Assembly: GCA_036268485.1 (NCBI GenBank)
Contig: DATAUC010000017.1
Span: 1-64,000 of the forward strand
Direction: 5' to 3'
Length of the DNA: 64,000 nucleotides
From: Bog-473 sp036268485
GTDB lineage: Bacteria; Actinomycetota; Acidimicrobiia; Acidimicrobiales; RAAP-2
The number at the start of each line of letters is the position of its first letter. The stretch's first letter is position 1. The position numbers and the translations under genes were made by a program. The notes under the pieces are model-generated. The model did no database searches and was not told where the DNA came from. It saw nothing but the letters and a program-made list of their open reading frames with translations. Shown piece by piece: positions 7,383 to 14,499 of this stretch.

Positions 7383-8792
7383 CTACGGCCTGACTGGCTT
7401 CCATATCCTGCCGCCATCTATCGTCGCCGTGAGGGTAGGGAAGCATCCCGTCAATTGCGGAGCGCTGTCTGATTCCTGGCATTTCGGAGACTGCGACCAG
7501 AGAGCAACTCCATAATTTGGGGACGAAAAGTCAACAGCCTCAACAGTGCCGGGTTTAATGCCAGGTATCGGGGCGATTGTGGACCAGGAGCGTCCGACAT
7601 TTGTCGTGCTGTAGAGAGTCGAGCCGACATCGACTTTCCAAGTCGATGGGCTGAGTGCATCGAACCGGAACTCAAGTCCACTCGGCTTGTATTTCCTCAG
7701 TCCCGGGATGTCCGGCAATTGTCGATTGGCCCATGTCGATCCTCCGTCGTCGGTGACATAGACCGTCGCTGAAGTGTCTGAGAGCCCAACGGCGTTGCTC
7801 AACACAATTCCATTCTGCGTATCGAAGAAGATCGGTAGGTCGTATTGATTGCTCGATGGTAGATGTGAAGCCTGCACCCACGAATTGCCGCCATCTGTCG
7901 TTCGATAAAGAACTCCGCCCGAGGACGTTGAATGGTCGTTGCTTTCATATGTCGGGCCGGTAACAGCCCATCCGTCGCTGGCGCTGGTGAACACCATCTG
8001 CGGAGCAGACCCAGGACCATCACCCAACATGCCGCCAAGATCGGGCAGGGTTCCCTTGCGGACCCAGCTTGCCCCGCCATCGTCGGTTGAGAACAGCAAT
8101 GAAGGACCCGAAACACCTGGTCCGATGCTTGCGTATCCGTATTGAGCGTTCACAAAGGAAACCGAGAGATTTGACCCGCAGGATTGCAGGCATCCCGGCA
8201 ACGAGCTGAATGACCAAGTACGTCCGCCGTCAGCGGAGCGGTCAATGCCTGCACCACGGTCCGATCCGTCCGTTGACTGTCCATAGGGCACGAGACCCGG
8301 GACGTCAATCAGCGTCAACCAAAGGTCGCTCTGTCCCACGGCATCCATTGATCCGATACGTTCGGGAACATCTTGCTTGGAAAGGTCGGGTGGCGTGACC
8401 GTTCGCCATGTCAGTCCTTGATCTGACGATATGTATATCCCGCTGTCATTGGCCGCCCATGTGACGCCCCGATCGGCCAGACCGACGGTCTGAGCCAGCG
8501 AATAGGAGCTTGTGTCTAAGGGTCCGTGGTCAGCTGACTTTGGCGCAGATGCGATCTTGGAACCACCCGCTGAGTGGGCTGGGACGATTGGAGATCCAGA
8601 TGGTCCGTTTCCCTTCAATCCAATGGCGACGCCAACGGCGATCAGAATCGTTGCTAGGCCGCCGGCTACCCAGGCTCGGCGGATTCGGCGTCGGCGCTTG
8701 GCTTCTCGAAAGAGGGCTTCAGAGTCTCGAGATGAATCCGGCGTAACGGGTGCACCATTGCCGGCGAGCCGACGGTCCGTCAAGATCGTCAT
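7383..8792 (-). CDS. Membrane-anchored BNR/Asp-box beta-propeller protein
   Basis: 469 residues. A cytoplasmic N-terminus ending in a basic cluster (ALFREAKRRRRIRRAW) is followed by one transmembrane helix (residues ~43-60). The rest is extracytoplasmic and carries at least four Asp-box motifs of the form S/T-x-D-G-G-x-x-W (SADGGRTW, TDDGGASW, TTDGGNSW, TDDGGSTW), as in sialidase-like and YCF48-like propellers. Its start overlaps the stop of the GntR regulator gene as ATGA, so the two are co-transcribed. The divergent gene encodes a second anchored propeller with a similar N-terminus. The ligand is unknown, and sialidase catalytic residues are not evident. Confidence 0.75.
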   Translation of the reverse strand: MTILTDRRLAGNGAPVTPDSSRDSEALFREAKRRRRIRRAWVAGGLATILIAVGVAIGLKGNGPSGSPIVPAHSAGGSKIASAPKSADHGPLDTSSYSLAQTVGLADRGVTWAANDSGIYISSDQGLTWRTVTPPDLSKQDVPERIGSMDAVGQSDLWLTLIDVPGLVPYGQSTDGSDRGAGIDRSADGGRTWSFSSLPGCLQSCGSNLSVSFVNAQYGYASIGPGVSGPSLLFSTDDGGASWVRKGTLPDLGGMLGDGPGSAPQMVFTSASDGWAVTGPTYESNDHSTSSGGVLYRTTDGGNSWVQASHLPSSNQYDLPIFFDTQNGIVLSNAVGLSDTSATVYVTDDGGSTWANRQLPDIPGLRKYKPSGLEFRFDALSPSTWKVDVGSTLYSTTNVGRSWSTIAPIPGIKPGTVEAVDFSSPNYGVALWSQSPKCQESDSAPQLTGCFPTLTATIDGGRIWKPVRP

Positions 8793-9148
8793 GGCATCGT
8801 GGCGATCATTTCGATGACGTCTTCTCGCCGATAGCCCTGATGGCGGGCAAAGTCGACCAGCTCACGCACTTGTCGAAGGACCGCACTCTTTTCTGATGTT
8901 CCGGTCACGGTGATCCCCCGACCCCTCGTGAATTCGAGGAGACCTTCGTCTCGCAGAATGTGCATCGCCCGGAGCACCGTGTTCTTGTTCACTCCGAGGA
9001 TCGCCGCGATGTCTTTGACCAAGGGCAAGCGCTCACCGGGACCGGCTTCGCCCTCTGAGATGGCCCGACGGATCTCGGCCGCTACCTGGTCGTGGAGCAG
9101 AACTGAATCATCACGGTCGATGTTGACAGTGAGCATGGTCCTAGTCAT
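8789..9148 (-). CDS. GntR-family transcriptional regulator, short YtrA-like type
   Basis: 119 residues. A winged helix-turn-helix occupies residues ~15-85: DQVAAEIRRAISEG, then LPLVKDIAAILGVNKNTVLRAMHILRDEGLLE, then the wing RGRGITVTG. The C-terminal tail of ~35 residues is short and helical, as in the YtrA subfamily, which usually controls an adjacent membrane-protein operon. It precedes the propeller gene with a 4-base overlap. It is divergent from a second anchored propeller gene with only ~35 bases between starts, so it probably controls both. A start at the internal ATG (9136) is also possible. Confidence 0.85.
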   Translation of the reverse strand: MTRTMLTVNIDRDDSVLLHDQVAAEIRRAISEGEAGPGERLPLVKDIAAILGVNKNTVLRAMHILRDEGLLEFTRGRGITVTGTSEKSAVLRQVRELVDFARHQGYRREDVIEMIATMP

Positions 9149-9183
9149 AGTAGTCCTGTGGGATGTCCTTTGCTAGGTGCTCA

Positions 9184-10260
9184 ATGACGGTCACGGCACC
9201 CCCTTCGGAGGTCACCTCACCAAGGTCTGCCCAAGCACTCTTCGAAGAGGCGCGTCGCCTTCGACGGAGACGGTATCGGTGGGCAATCACCACCTTGTTG
9301 CTCGTCGCAGGCCTAGTCGTCGGTCTCATCGCTTCATATGGGATGAGTTTCTCGAAGCCAACCAGTAACGCTCGAGTATTGTTGCCCAGATGGACGCCCC
9401 CATCCGGGACGTCACGAAACGATCCGTCGACGTTTGTGGCAGGTGACGGTAACGGCGGCGTTGGCCTGTATTCAGCTGCAACGGGTCGACTGACACGGAG
9501 ACTGAGTCCACAGGGCTCGGGCGGTCCCGATCAACAAGCGGTGCTATCGGCCAACCGAAAGACGGTCTACTTTGCTCAACCTTCCGGAGCCTGTGACGGG
9601 GCGATTCTTAGTGGACCGACTTCGGGAGCAGTCGAGCCCACGGCAGTGATCACGGCACCCAATACTCTGGCCACCGATCCATCGCCAAGCCCCACATCAC
9701 CATATCTGGCATGGATAGGTGCAACTTGCGGTTCGTCCGGCGCCTTCGCCACTTCCGAACTCTACCTAACGGACTTAACGACTGGGGCCGCCACGCAGAT
9801 CGGAGCACTTGATGCGACGGCAGACGATGGAATCTCTTGGAATAGCAATGGCCGACTTCTGGCAGTCGAAGATGGTCAGACAATCAAGGTGCTTGCCGTA
9901 TCGCAGGGATCGTTGAGCCACGCAGTAGGAATGGACGTCACCAGTGGATGCACACTTGCCAGTCCGGTCTTCTTGTCACGGCCTAACCAGCTCGCCGCTA
10001 TTCGTACCTGTAGCGGTAAGAACAGTGCTTCGGCGACAAATTCTGTCATCGTTTACGACGGCGCCACTGGAAATGCACTCTCCAGTGTTGCTCCAGCTCC
10101 AAGCGGGACGACATTCCAGGGTCTGTCCGTCGATAGGTCCGGCGGTCACATTCTTGTAGGAATGGTGAACGAACATTCTGGCCGAGCGAAAATAGCTCAG
10201 GTTGAGAACGGGCGCTTAGTAACAGTCAGCGCATCCTCACCCACAGGAGCCCAATGGTGA
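9184..10260 (+). CDS. Membrane-anchored WD40/TolB-like propeller protein
   Basis: 358 residues from the ATG at 9184, which follows AGGTG at a suitable distance; an ATG at 9163 would add seven residues. The N-terminus carries ALFEEARRLRRRRYRW and then one transmembrane helix, closely matching the N-terminus of the divergent BNR propeller. The outer domain has repeated beta-strand units with DxxTG-type turns (LYSAATGRL, LYLTDLTTGAATQIG, VIVYDGATGNAL), typical of a propeller. It is divergent from the GntR gene. The role is unknown; a partner or paralogue function with the other propeller is likely. Confidence 0.6.
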   Translation: MTVTAPPSEVTSPRSAQALFEEARRLRRRRYRWAITTLLLVAGLVVGLIASYGMSFSKPTSNARVLLPRWTPPSGTSRNDPSTFVAGDGNGGVGLYSAATGRLTRRLSPQGSGGPDQQAVLSANRKTVYFAQPSGACDGAILSGPTSGAVEPTAVITAPNTLATDPSPSPTSPYLAWIGATCGSSGAFATSELYLTDLTTGAATQIGALDATADDGISWNSNGRLLAVEDGQTIKVLAVSQGSLSHAVGMDVTSGCTLASPVFLSRPNQLAAIRTCSGKNSASATNSVIVYDGATGNALSSVAPAPSGTTFQGLSVDRSGGHILVGMVNEHSGRAKIAQVENGRLVTVSASSPTGAQW

Positions 10261-10440
10261 CGAGAGAACCGGAAAGCCCAGTTAGGAGCGATCGACGACG
10301 AGTCGGTTTGGTGGCTCAGAATTTCGTGCCCCCCGTGCACCACAGAAACGAATCTGGTCATGCCAATCGGGACAGCTAAGGCCGCTCCGGAACTCCGTTT
10401 GCGTTGGTAACTGAAACGGTGACAAAGAGGTGGCTCGCCT

Positions 10441-10932
10441 TTAGTAGCACATCAGATGTCGTCGTGAAGTACCTCCCTTTTGGGCACGTGCCCGTGCAAG
10501 ATGACGGCGTACAGAACCGTCGCTGATGTTGAGGAGCCGAGCCACTGCACCCGAATCGAGGTCGTCCCAATAGGTCAGGAAGATGACAGCTCGTTGCCTT
10601 ACGCTCAATCGGGACACTGCGGCGAGGATCTCCGGGCGAACTTCTCGGGACTCGAGAACTTCACCGACGGCTGCCCTCTCTTCGCGTGATCGGCGCCGCA
10701 TCGATGAGCGATGGAATCGGGCTGCTTCGTTGTAGATGGCCCGGTACAGGTAGGCCCTCTTTTTGGCAACTCCGGCCCACTGTTTCGATGACATGCACTT
10801 GAGCACGGCCTCGGACACCACGTCTGACGCCTGGGAAGGACCGACGAGTCCCGTTGCGAATCGAGTGAACTCATCGGCGTGCTTTCTATAAATCTCGCCG
10901 TCGGTGGCTTCCACACCCATACGATCCCGCAC
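10441..10932 (-). CDS. ECF-type RNA polymerase sigma factor
   Basis: 163 residues with sigma-70 region 2 at about 12-80 (YRKHADEFTRFATGLVG through KKRAYLYRAIYNEAARFHR) and region 4 at about 100-150 (LSVRQRAVIFLTYWDDL, then a helix-turn-helix LNISDGSVRRHLARAR). The C-terminus is odd: after RARAQ the frame runs KGGTSRRHLMCY, whereas one frame over it would read KREVLHDDI and stop, which looks more like a normal sigma C-terminus. A 1-base indel in the CCCAAAAGGGAGG tract is therefore possible. No anti-sigma gene is adjacent; the nearest candidates for control are the propeller genes. Confidence 0.75.
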   Translation of the reverse strand: MRDRMGVEATDGEIYRKHADEFTRFATGLVGPSQASDVVSEAVLKCMSSKQWAGVAKKRAYLYRAIYNEAARFHRSSMRRRSREERAAVGEVLESREVRPEILAAVSRLSVRQRAVIFLTYWDDLDSGAVARLLNISDGSVRRHLARARAQKGGTSRRHLMCY

Positions 10933-11032
10933 ACCTGCTGCCAGGGTGACACGGATCTCGGATTATCTGGGCATGGAAGTGGGAAGACGACCCAAAGCGG
11001 TCGATTCGCATGACCTACGCAATACTTGAATC

Positions 11033-11680
11033 GTGGGTCTCGCCCTCTTCGATCTCGACAACACCCTCCTCGATCGAGAGGCTGCGTTTACGCGTTGGTC
11101 CCAGGGGTTCATGCGCCACCACGGGCTCCCCCAGAACGCCTTACCATTTTTGGAGTCCGCCGATCAGGATGGCTTGACCCCGAGGCGGATCTTCTTCGAA
11201 CAGGTTCGAGCCGAATTCGACGTATCAAGCTCTGTTGAGGAGCTGGTGGTCCGCTACTACCAGGACTATCCCGCTTGCTACACGGTCGATGCAGAAACAG
11301 TAGGTGGTCTACGACAACTGCGAGCCAAAGGGTGGTGCGTCGCGGTGATCACCAACGGGGGAATCGCTCAAATGGCCAAGCTCGAAAGGACAAAGCTCAC
11401 GCAGGAAGTCGACGCAATCTGTGTGTCTGAAATCATTGGAGCAGCGAAACCCGATCCGGCAATATTTGAGATGGCAGCGCAACTCTGCGAGCATCCGCTC
11501 GTGGGTTGGATGACTGGAGATTCCGCTGCCGCTGACATAGCCGGTGGTCGAGGGGTGGGGTTGCGAACCATATGGATCGCCAGGGGCCGCACCTGGAAAT
11601 CCCCAAGCCCCTCTCCCGATGCGATCGTAGATACCGTCCCTCAAGCCGTCAGGATCATTCTCGAGGCTGGTGCGAATTAG
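11033..11680 (+). CDS. HAD-superfamily hydrolase (phosphatase)
   Basis: 215 residues from a GTG start. All HAD motifs are present: motif I DLDNTLLD with the nucleophile Asp7, motif II TNGG, motif III Lys in AAKPDP and motif IV GDSAAAD. A helical cap domain lies at residues ~15-85, making it subfamily IA (phosphoglycolate phosphatase/haloacid dehalogenase-like). The natural substrate cannot be read from the sequence. It is monocistronic and converges on the next operon. Confidence 0.85.
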   Translation: MGLALFDLDNTLLDREAAFTRWSQGFMRHHGLPQNALPFLESADQDGLTPRRIFFEQVRAEFDVSSSVEELVVRYYQDYPACYTVDAETVGGLRQLRAKGWCVAVITNGGIAQMAKLERTKLTQEVDAICVSEIIGAAKPDPAIFEMAAQLCEHPLVGWMTGDSAAADIAGGRGVGLRTIWIARGRTWKSPSPSPDAIVDTVPQAVRIILEAGAN

Positions 11681-11699
11681 CAGCGGTGGCATCGCTGCT
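11679..11699. terminator. Hairpin between convergent genes
   Basis: AGCAGCG pairs perfectly with CGCTGCT across a 7-base loop, starting at the HAD gene stop and ending 29 bases before the convergent stop. There is no long T-run, so termination efficiency is uncertain. Confidence 0.4.
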
Positions 11700-11727
11700 G
11701 TTACGCCGCGTCGACCCCCAGACTCTC

Positions 11728-12522
11728 CTACGCCGCAAACTCACCTGGAATCGCAGTGCCATTTGAAAGGTAGAAGGTACCGCTGAGGCCAAACGCGAGT
11801 TTGTACGTCGTGGCGAAGGCGTACCAGCCATTGCGGACCGCTGCCGTGATTTTCTTTCCGTTGGAAAGGGTGACCACGAGGCTTTTGGCACCGGCTGGTG
11901 CGTTGCCGGCTCGGACAAAGAAGAGCTGCCCCGAATAACCCCGCCAAATACCACCGTCCGCCCCATACTTGCGGTCCTGGGGTGGTGGCACTGTGCCTGA
12001 AGGTTGTGAACCAGATCCCGAGCCAGAGCAACCTCCCACCGAGACTTTTGCGGCTGGCTTGCCAGGAGACGTCCGTTTTCCCGGCTTGCTTTCCACTCCG
12101 GCGATGCAAAGGATCGAAGAGGTCTCTGGGTACGTCCAGACGCTGATCGTCGTGCCTTCAGGACCGGGGTCGACCACTTCGAGTTTTTCCTTTTTCGGGT
12201 TGAAGGCTGGAATCTGTCCAAACGCAGCCGGAAGTGGCATCGCATAGTCGTGCCTAAAGACGTGATTGGCCGATGAACTAAAGAGCCCCGAGGCAGCCGC
12301 GCCCGCGCCCGCACCCGCGACACCCGCCACCAAGACGATCGAAAGTGTCCAGCCTCGATGACGGCGAACGACGGCAGTGAATCTGCCCCTTAAGGAGGAT
12401 CGCTCGGCCGGTCGCATGGCCCTGGCGTCGATCCACCTCAACGGTGGGATTGGTGGGACTTGGTCGGCAACTGTCGAAAAGGTCCTCGACAACAGGTCCT
12501 CGGCCATTTTGTCGGTGATCAT
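11728..12522 (-). CDS. Membrane protein coupled to an ECF sigma factor, possible anti-sigma factor
   Basis: 264 residues from the ATG at 12522, which overlaps the sigma gene stop as ATGA. A cytoplasmic N-terminus of ~55 residues (MAEDLLSRTFSTVADQVPP) precedes one transmembrane helix (LSIVLVAGVAGAGAGAAASGL, about residues 59-79) and a ~180-residue outer domain with a GSGSGSQPSG linker. Translational coupling to a sigma gene plus this topology suggests an anti-sigma factor or co-regulated sensor, but no zinc-binding HxxxCxxC anti-sigma motif is visible. The outer domain is unrecognised. Confidence 0.55.
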   Translation of the reverse strand: MITDKMAEDLLSRTFSTVADQVPPIPPLRWIDARAMRPAERSSLRGRFTAVVRRHRGWTLSIVLVAGVAGAGAGAAASGLFSSSANHVFRHDYAMPLPAAFGQIPAFNPKKEKLEVVDPGPEGTTISVWTYPETSSILCIAGVESKPGKRTSPGKPAAKVSVGGCSGSGSGSQPSGTVPPPQDRKYGADGGIWRGYSGQLFFVRAGNAPAGAKSLVVTLSNGKKITAAVRNGWYAFATTYKLAFGLSGTFYLSNGTAIPGEFAA

Positions 12523-13007
12523 TGGCCGATCCTTTCTTTGATCTGCGCCAGGCCACGATGGATGAGCGACTTGGCCGTTCCGAGGGGGCAATCGAGTTGC
12601 ACGGCCACCTGCTCAACAGTGAGGTCGAGATAGAACCGAAGGACGAGCGCATGGCGCTGTCGTTTGGGTAGCTCACCCACCACACTCCACACTTCGTCAA
12701 TCTGAGGATTTACGGTCGCCTCTGGTGGCACTGGCAGATGACGCCGCTCAACTCCCCGACGTCGGTGATGCGAGCGGGCCGCATTGACGACCGAGTGACG
12801 GAGATACGGCACCGGCTCGGTGATGTCATGCCATTTGGGTTCCACCCGAAGGAAGACGTCGTGCGCGATGTCCTCTCCAACTTCGCGACTCCCAGTCAAT
12901 AGCCATCCCAAACGCACCATTGGCGCCCAACACTCCCGATAGAGATCCTCGAAAGTAGTGACGTCTGCCGTGGCTGACGGCCTCGGTTCTCCAGTCGAAG
13001 GAGTCAC
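12519..13007 (-). CDS. ECF-type sigma factor, SigE-like actinobacterial group
   Basis: 162 residues from a GTG start. Region 2 occupies residues ~18-80 (FEDLYRECWAPMVRLGWLLTG, then AEDIAHDVF-type sequence and YLRHSVVNAARSHHRRR). Region 4 is at ~105-160 (LPKRQRHALVLRFYLDLTVEQVA, then LGTAKSLIHRGLAQIKE). It sits between a secreted protein gene (7 bases upstream) and a membrane protein gene (4-base overlap downstream), forming a three-gene unit that may respond to an envelope signal. The signal is unknown. Confidence 0.9.
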   Translation of the reverse strand: MTPSTGEPRPSATADVTTFEDLYRECWAPMVRLGWLLTGSREVGEDIAHDVFLRVEPKWHDITEPVPYLRHSVVNAARSHHRRRGVERRHLPVPPEATVNPQIDEVWSVVGELPKRQRHALVLRFYLDLTVEQVAVQLDCPLGTAKSLIHRGLAQIKERIGQ

Positions 13008-13014
13008 TATCGGG

Positions 13015-13758
13015 TCACTTCAGACGAACTTTCGGGACACGGTCGCCACCGATGCGCGGCGCGTCTTCTGCGGCTACAAGTTTTCCCCGAGCGTTGTAAG
13101 CCTTCATTTCAGGAAAGGGCGCCTTGTTCCACACTCCGTAGTTACCGTCGAAGACAGCGGGGCGGGGGACAAGGACAGCGGCGGCGTGCTTAACCGGTGT
13201 GACCCAGTTGAAGTCGGTTCCGCTATATGAGTACGTCACAATCTTCACAGAAGTTGGTAAGTGAGCCCAGACGTAAAGTTGAAAACCCTTCGTGGGCCAG
13301 TCAGGGACAACGTTGATGGGGATGTCAGTCGACTTGGCAGTCTTCAATGGCTCGTTAGAAGCTTCAATCCCGGTCCCGTTGTCGCCACCAGTTCCCAGGT
13401 AGAAGAGGCCCGAGCCGAGGACCCGGTATGCCTTTGATTCGGGCTGACCTGGCTTCAAGAGCTTCGGGGATGACTGATCTCCGATAACGAAGACAGGGCT
13501 ACTTCCAATTGCATAGGCGCCTTCATCGGCCCGGTCCACTAGTGAACTTCGGAAGCCTTCGGGTCCGGCACTCATGAACGCCGTCATGAATGACGGAATG
13601 GGAACTGACACCATCACCTGGCGAATTCCCTTTGGCCGGAAGGCAGTTTCCCCTGCTGCTGGCGATGCGGCTCCGACGAATACGCTCCAAGCCGACAAGA
13701 TCGCCAAGGTTAGAGAGCCAAGGTGACCGAGATGAGGGACGTAGCGTTTTCTGACCAC
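13015..13758 (-). CDS. Secreted protein of unknown function, first gene of a sigma-factor operon
   Basis: 247 residues from the GTG at 13758, chosen because it gives a clean signal peptide: basic VVRKRY, hydrophobic LTLAILSAWSVFVGA, then an ASPAAGETA cleavage region. The longer open frame to 13863 adds a non-coding-looking N-terminus. The mature part is soluble and beta-rich, with no motif I know. It is followed at 7 bases by the ECF sigma gene. A minimal start-stop (ATGTAA at 13769-13764) lies between a strong purine-rich ribosome binding site and this GTG. Confidence 0.5.
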   Translation of the reverse strand: MVRKRYVPHLGHLGSLTLAILSAWSVFVGAASPAAGETAFRPKGIRQVMVSVPIPSFMTAFMSAGPEGFRSSLVDRADEGAYAIGSSPVFVIGDQSSPKLLKPGQPESKAYRVLGSGLFYLGTGGDNGTGIEASNEPLKTAKSTDIPINVVPDWPTKGFQLYVWAHLPTSVKIVTYSYSGTDFNWVTPVKHAAAVLVPRPAVFDGNYGVWNKAPFPEMKAYNARGKLVAAEDAPRIGGDRVPKVRLK

Positions 13759-13882
13759 GATGCTTACATGCCTAGCTCCCCCCAAAAGGTTGCATGCAGG
13801 GCGAAAATTTATGGCTACCTGCGGACATTGAGTCACCCCCAAATCAGAGGCATTTCTGGGCAACCGAGATTCGAGAACACCG

Positions 13883-13912
13883 GGGCCCGGTCGGCACAGG
13901 CCGACCGGGCCC
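13883..13912 (-). terminator. Strong GC hairpin, probable terminator of the SH3-like gene
   Basis: A perfect 12-bp stem (GGGCCCGGTCGG with CCGACCGGGCCC) encloses a 6-base loop. It lies 18 bases past the stop of the 13930-14349 gene. The following minus-strand sequence is only weakly T-rich. Confidence 0.65.
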
Positions 13913-13929
13913 TAACGGCTACCGCCAAC

Positions 13930-14349
13930 TCAGCAATGCCCGACGTTGATCTGATATTTGACCTGGTTGGCAGACACCCAGGCTGTGCCAGTCCCATAAA
14001 TCGTGCTGATCTTGAACCAGCGGTTGGTTCCGTCATACCAGGAGCTGTCTTCCCAACAACGCATCCCGATGATGGTGCCGCTGGGCGTGGTGAAGAAGAG
14101 GCCATTCGCCGGGCCGAACGCAAAGAGATCGCAACCCCCTTTGACACACTGTGTCGGGTTACTGGCCGCTGCCGGCTGGGCAGAAACAGCAAGCGATGCA
14201 CCGATCGGAGCCGCTGCCATGATCGCGCCTGCGGCCACCAAGTTGCGGATACGAGTAAAGGAGGGATGACGCTTGACCGCATCATTTCCGTCTGCCTTGT
14301 CCGTGGCACGAGCAGTGTTCTGGTTGTTCCGAGTTGCCGCCTTCAACAT
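13930..14349 (-). CDS. Small secreted SH3-like domain protein
   Basis: 139 residues from the ATG at 14349, which has AAGGAG nine bases upstream. A long cationic N-region precedes a hydrophobic core (LVAAGAIMAAAPIGASLAVSA) and an AxA-type site near AAASNPTQC. The mature ~80 residues hold four cysteines (QC, GGC, MRCW, and the terminal GHC). They also contain a pattern seen in bacterial SH3-like domains: GMRCW, a short loop, NRWFKIS, then a glycine turn and WVSANQV. Such domains often bind cell wall. It is monocistronic, ends at a strong terminator and starts below a structured leader. The SH3 call is by eye. Confidence 0.6.
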   Translation of the reverse strand: MLKAATRNNQNTARATDKADGNDAVKRHPSFTRIRNLVAAGAIMAAAPIGASLAVSAQPAAASNPTQCVKGGCDLFAFGPANGLFFTTPSGTIIGMRCWEDSSWYDGTNRWFKISTIYGTGTAWVSANQVKYQINVGHC

Positions 14350-14411
14350 TGGATTGACTCCTTCATGCTCTTCATCCGCCACCACTTGTGGCTTCTTCGC
14401 AGTGTGAAGGG

Positions 14412-14476
14412 TGCACCTTTCGGCGGCTACGGGGAGAGCTCCCCTTCGCCTGCAACGTGCCTGTAAGCCGGGTGCA
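14412..14476 (-). promoter_or_regulatory. Structured leader (possible riboswitch or attenuator) of the SH3-like gene
   Basis: Three nested stems can form in the RNA upstream of the 14349 start. The outer stem is TGCACC (14412-14417) with GGTGCA (14471-14476), the middle GGCG with CGCC, and the inner GGGGAG (14431-14436) with CTCCCC (14439-14444). An alternative pairing CCTGT/ACAGG overlaps the outer stem. The leader is between divergent genes, 63 bases before the ATG. Its end resembles, but does not convincingly match, c-di-AMP riboswitches that control cell-wall proteins. Confidence 0.35.
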
Positions 14477-14499
14477 ACAGGCATGGCATTTGATGACGC

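Noticed and set aside
14412..14476. c-di-AMP (ydaO) riboswitch upstream of the SH3-like gene
   Set aside because: One stretch looks like the 3' core, but the GGGTGAAT element and the rest of the conserved core are missing, so I only report an unnamed structured leader.
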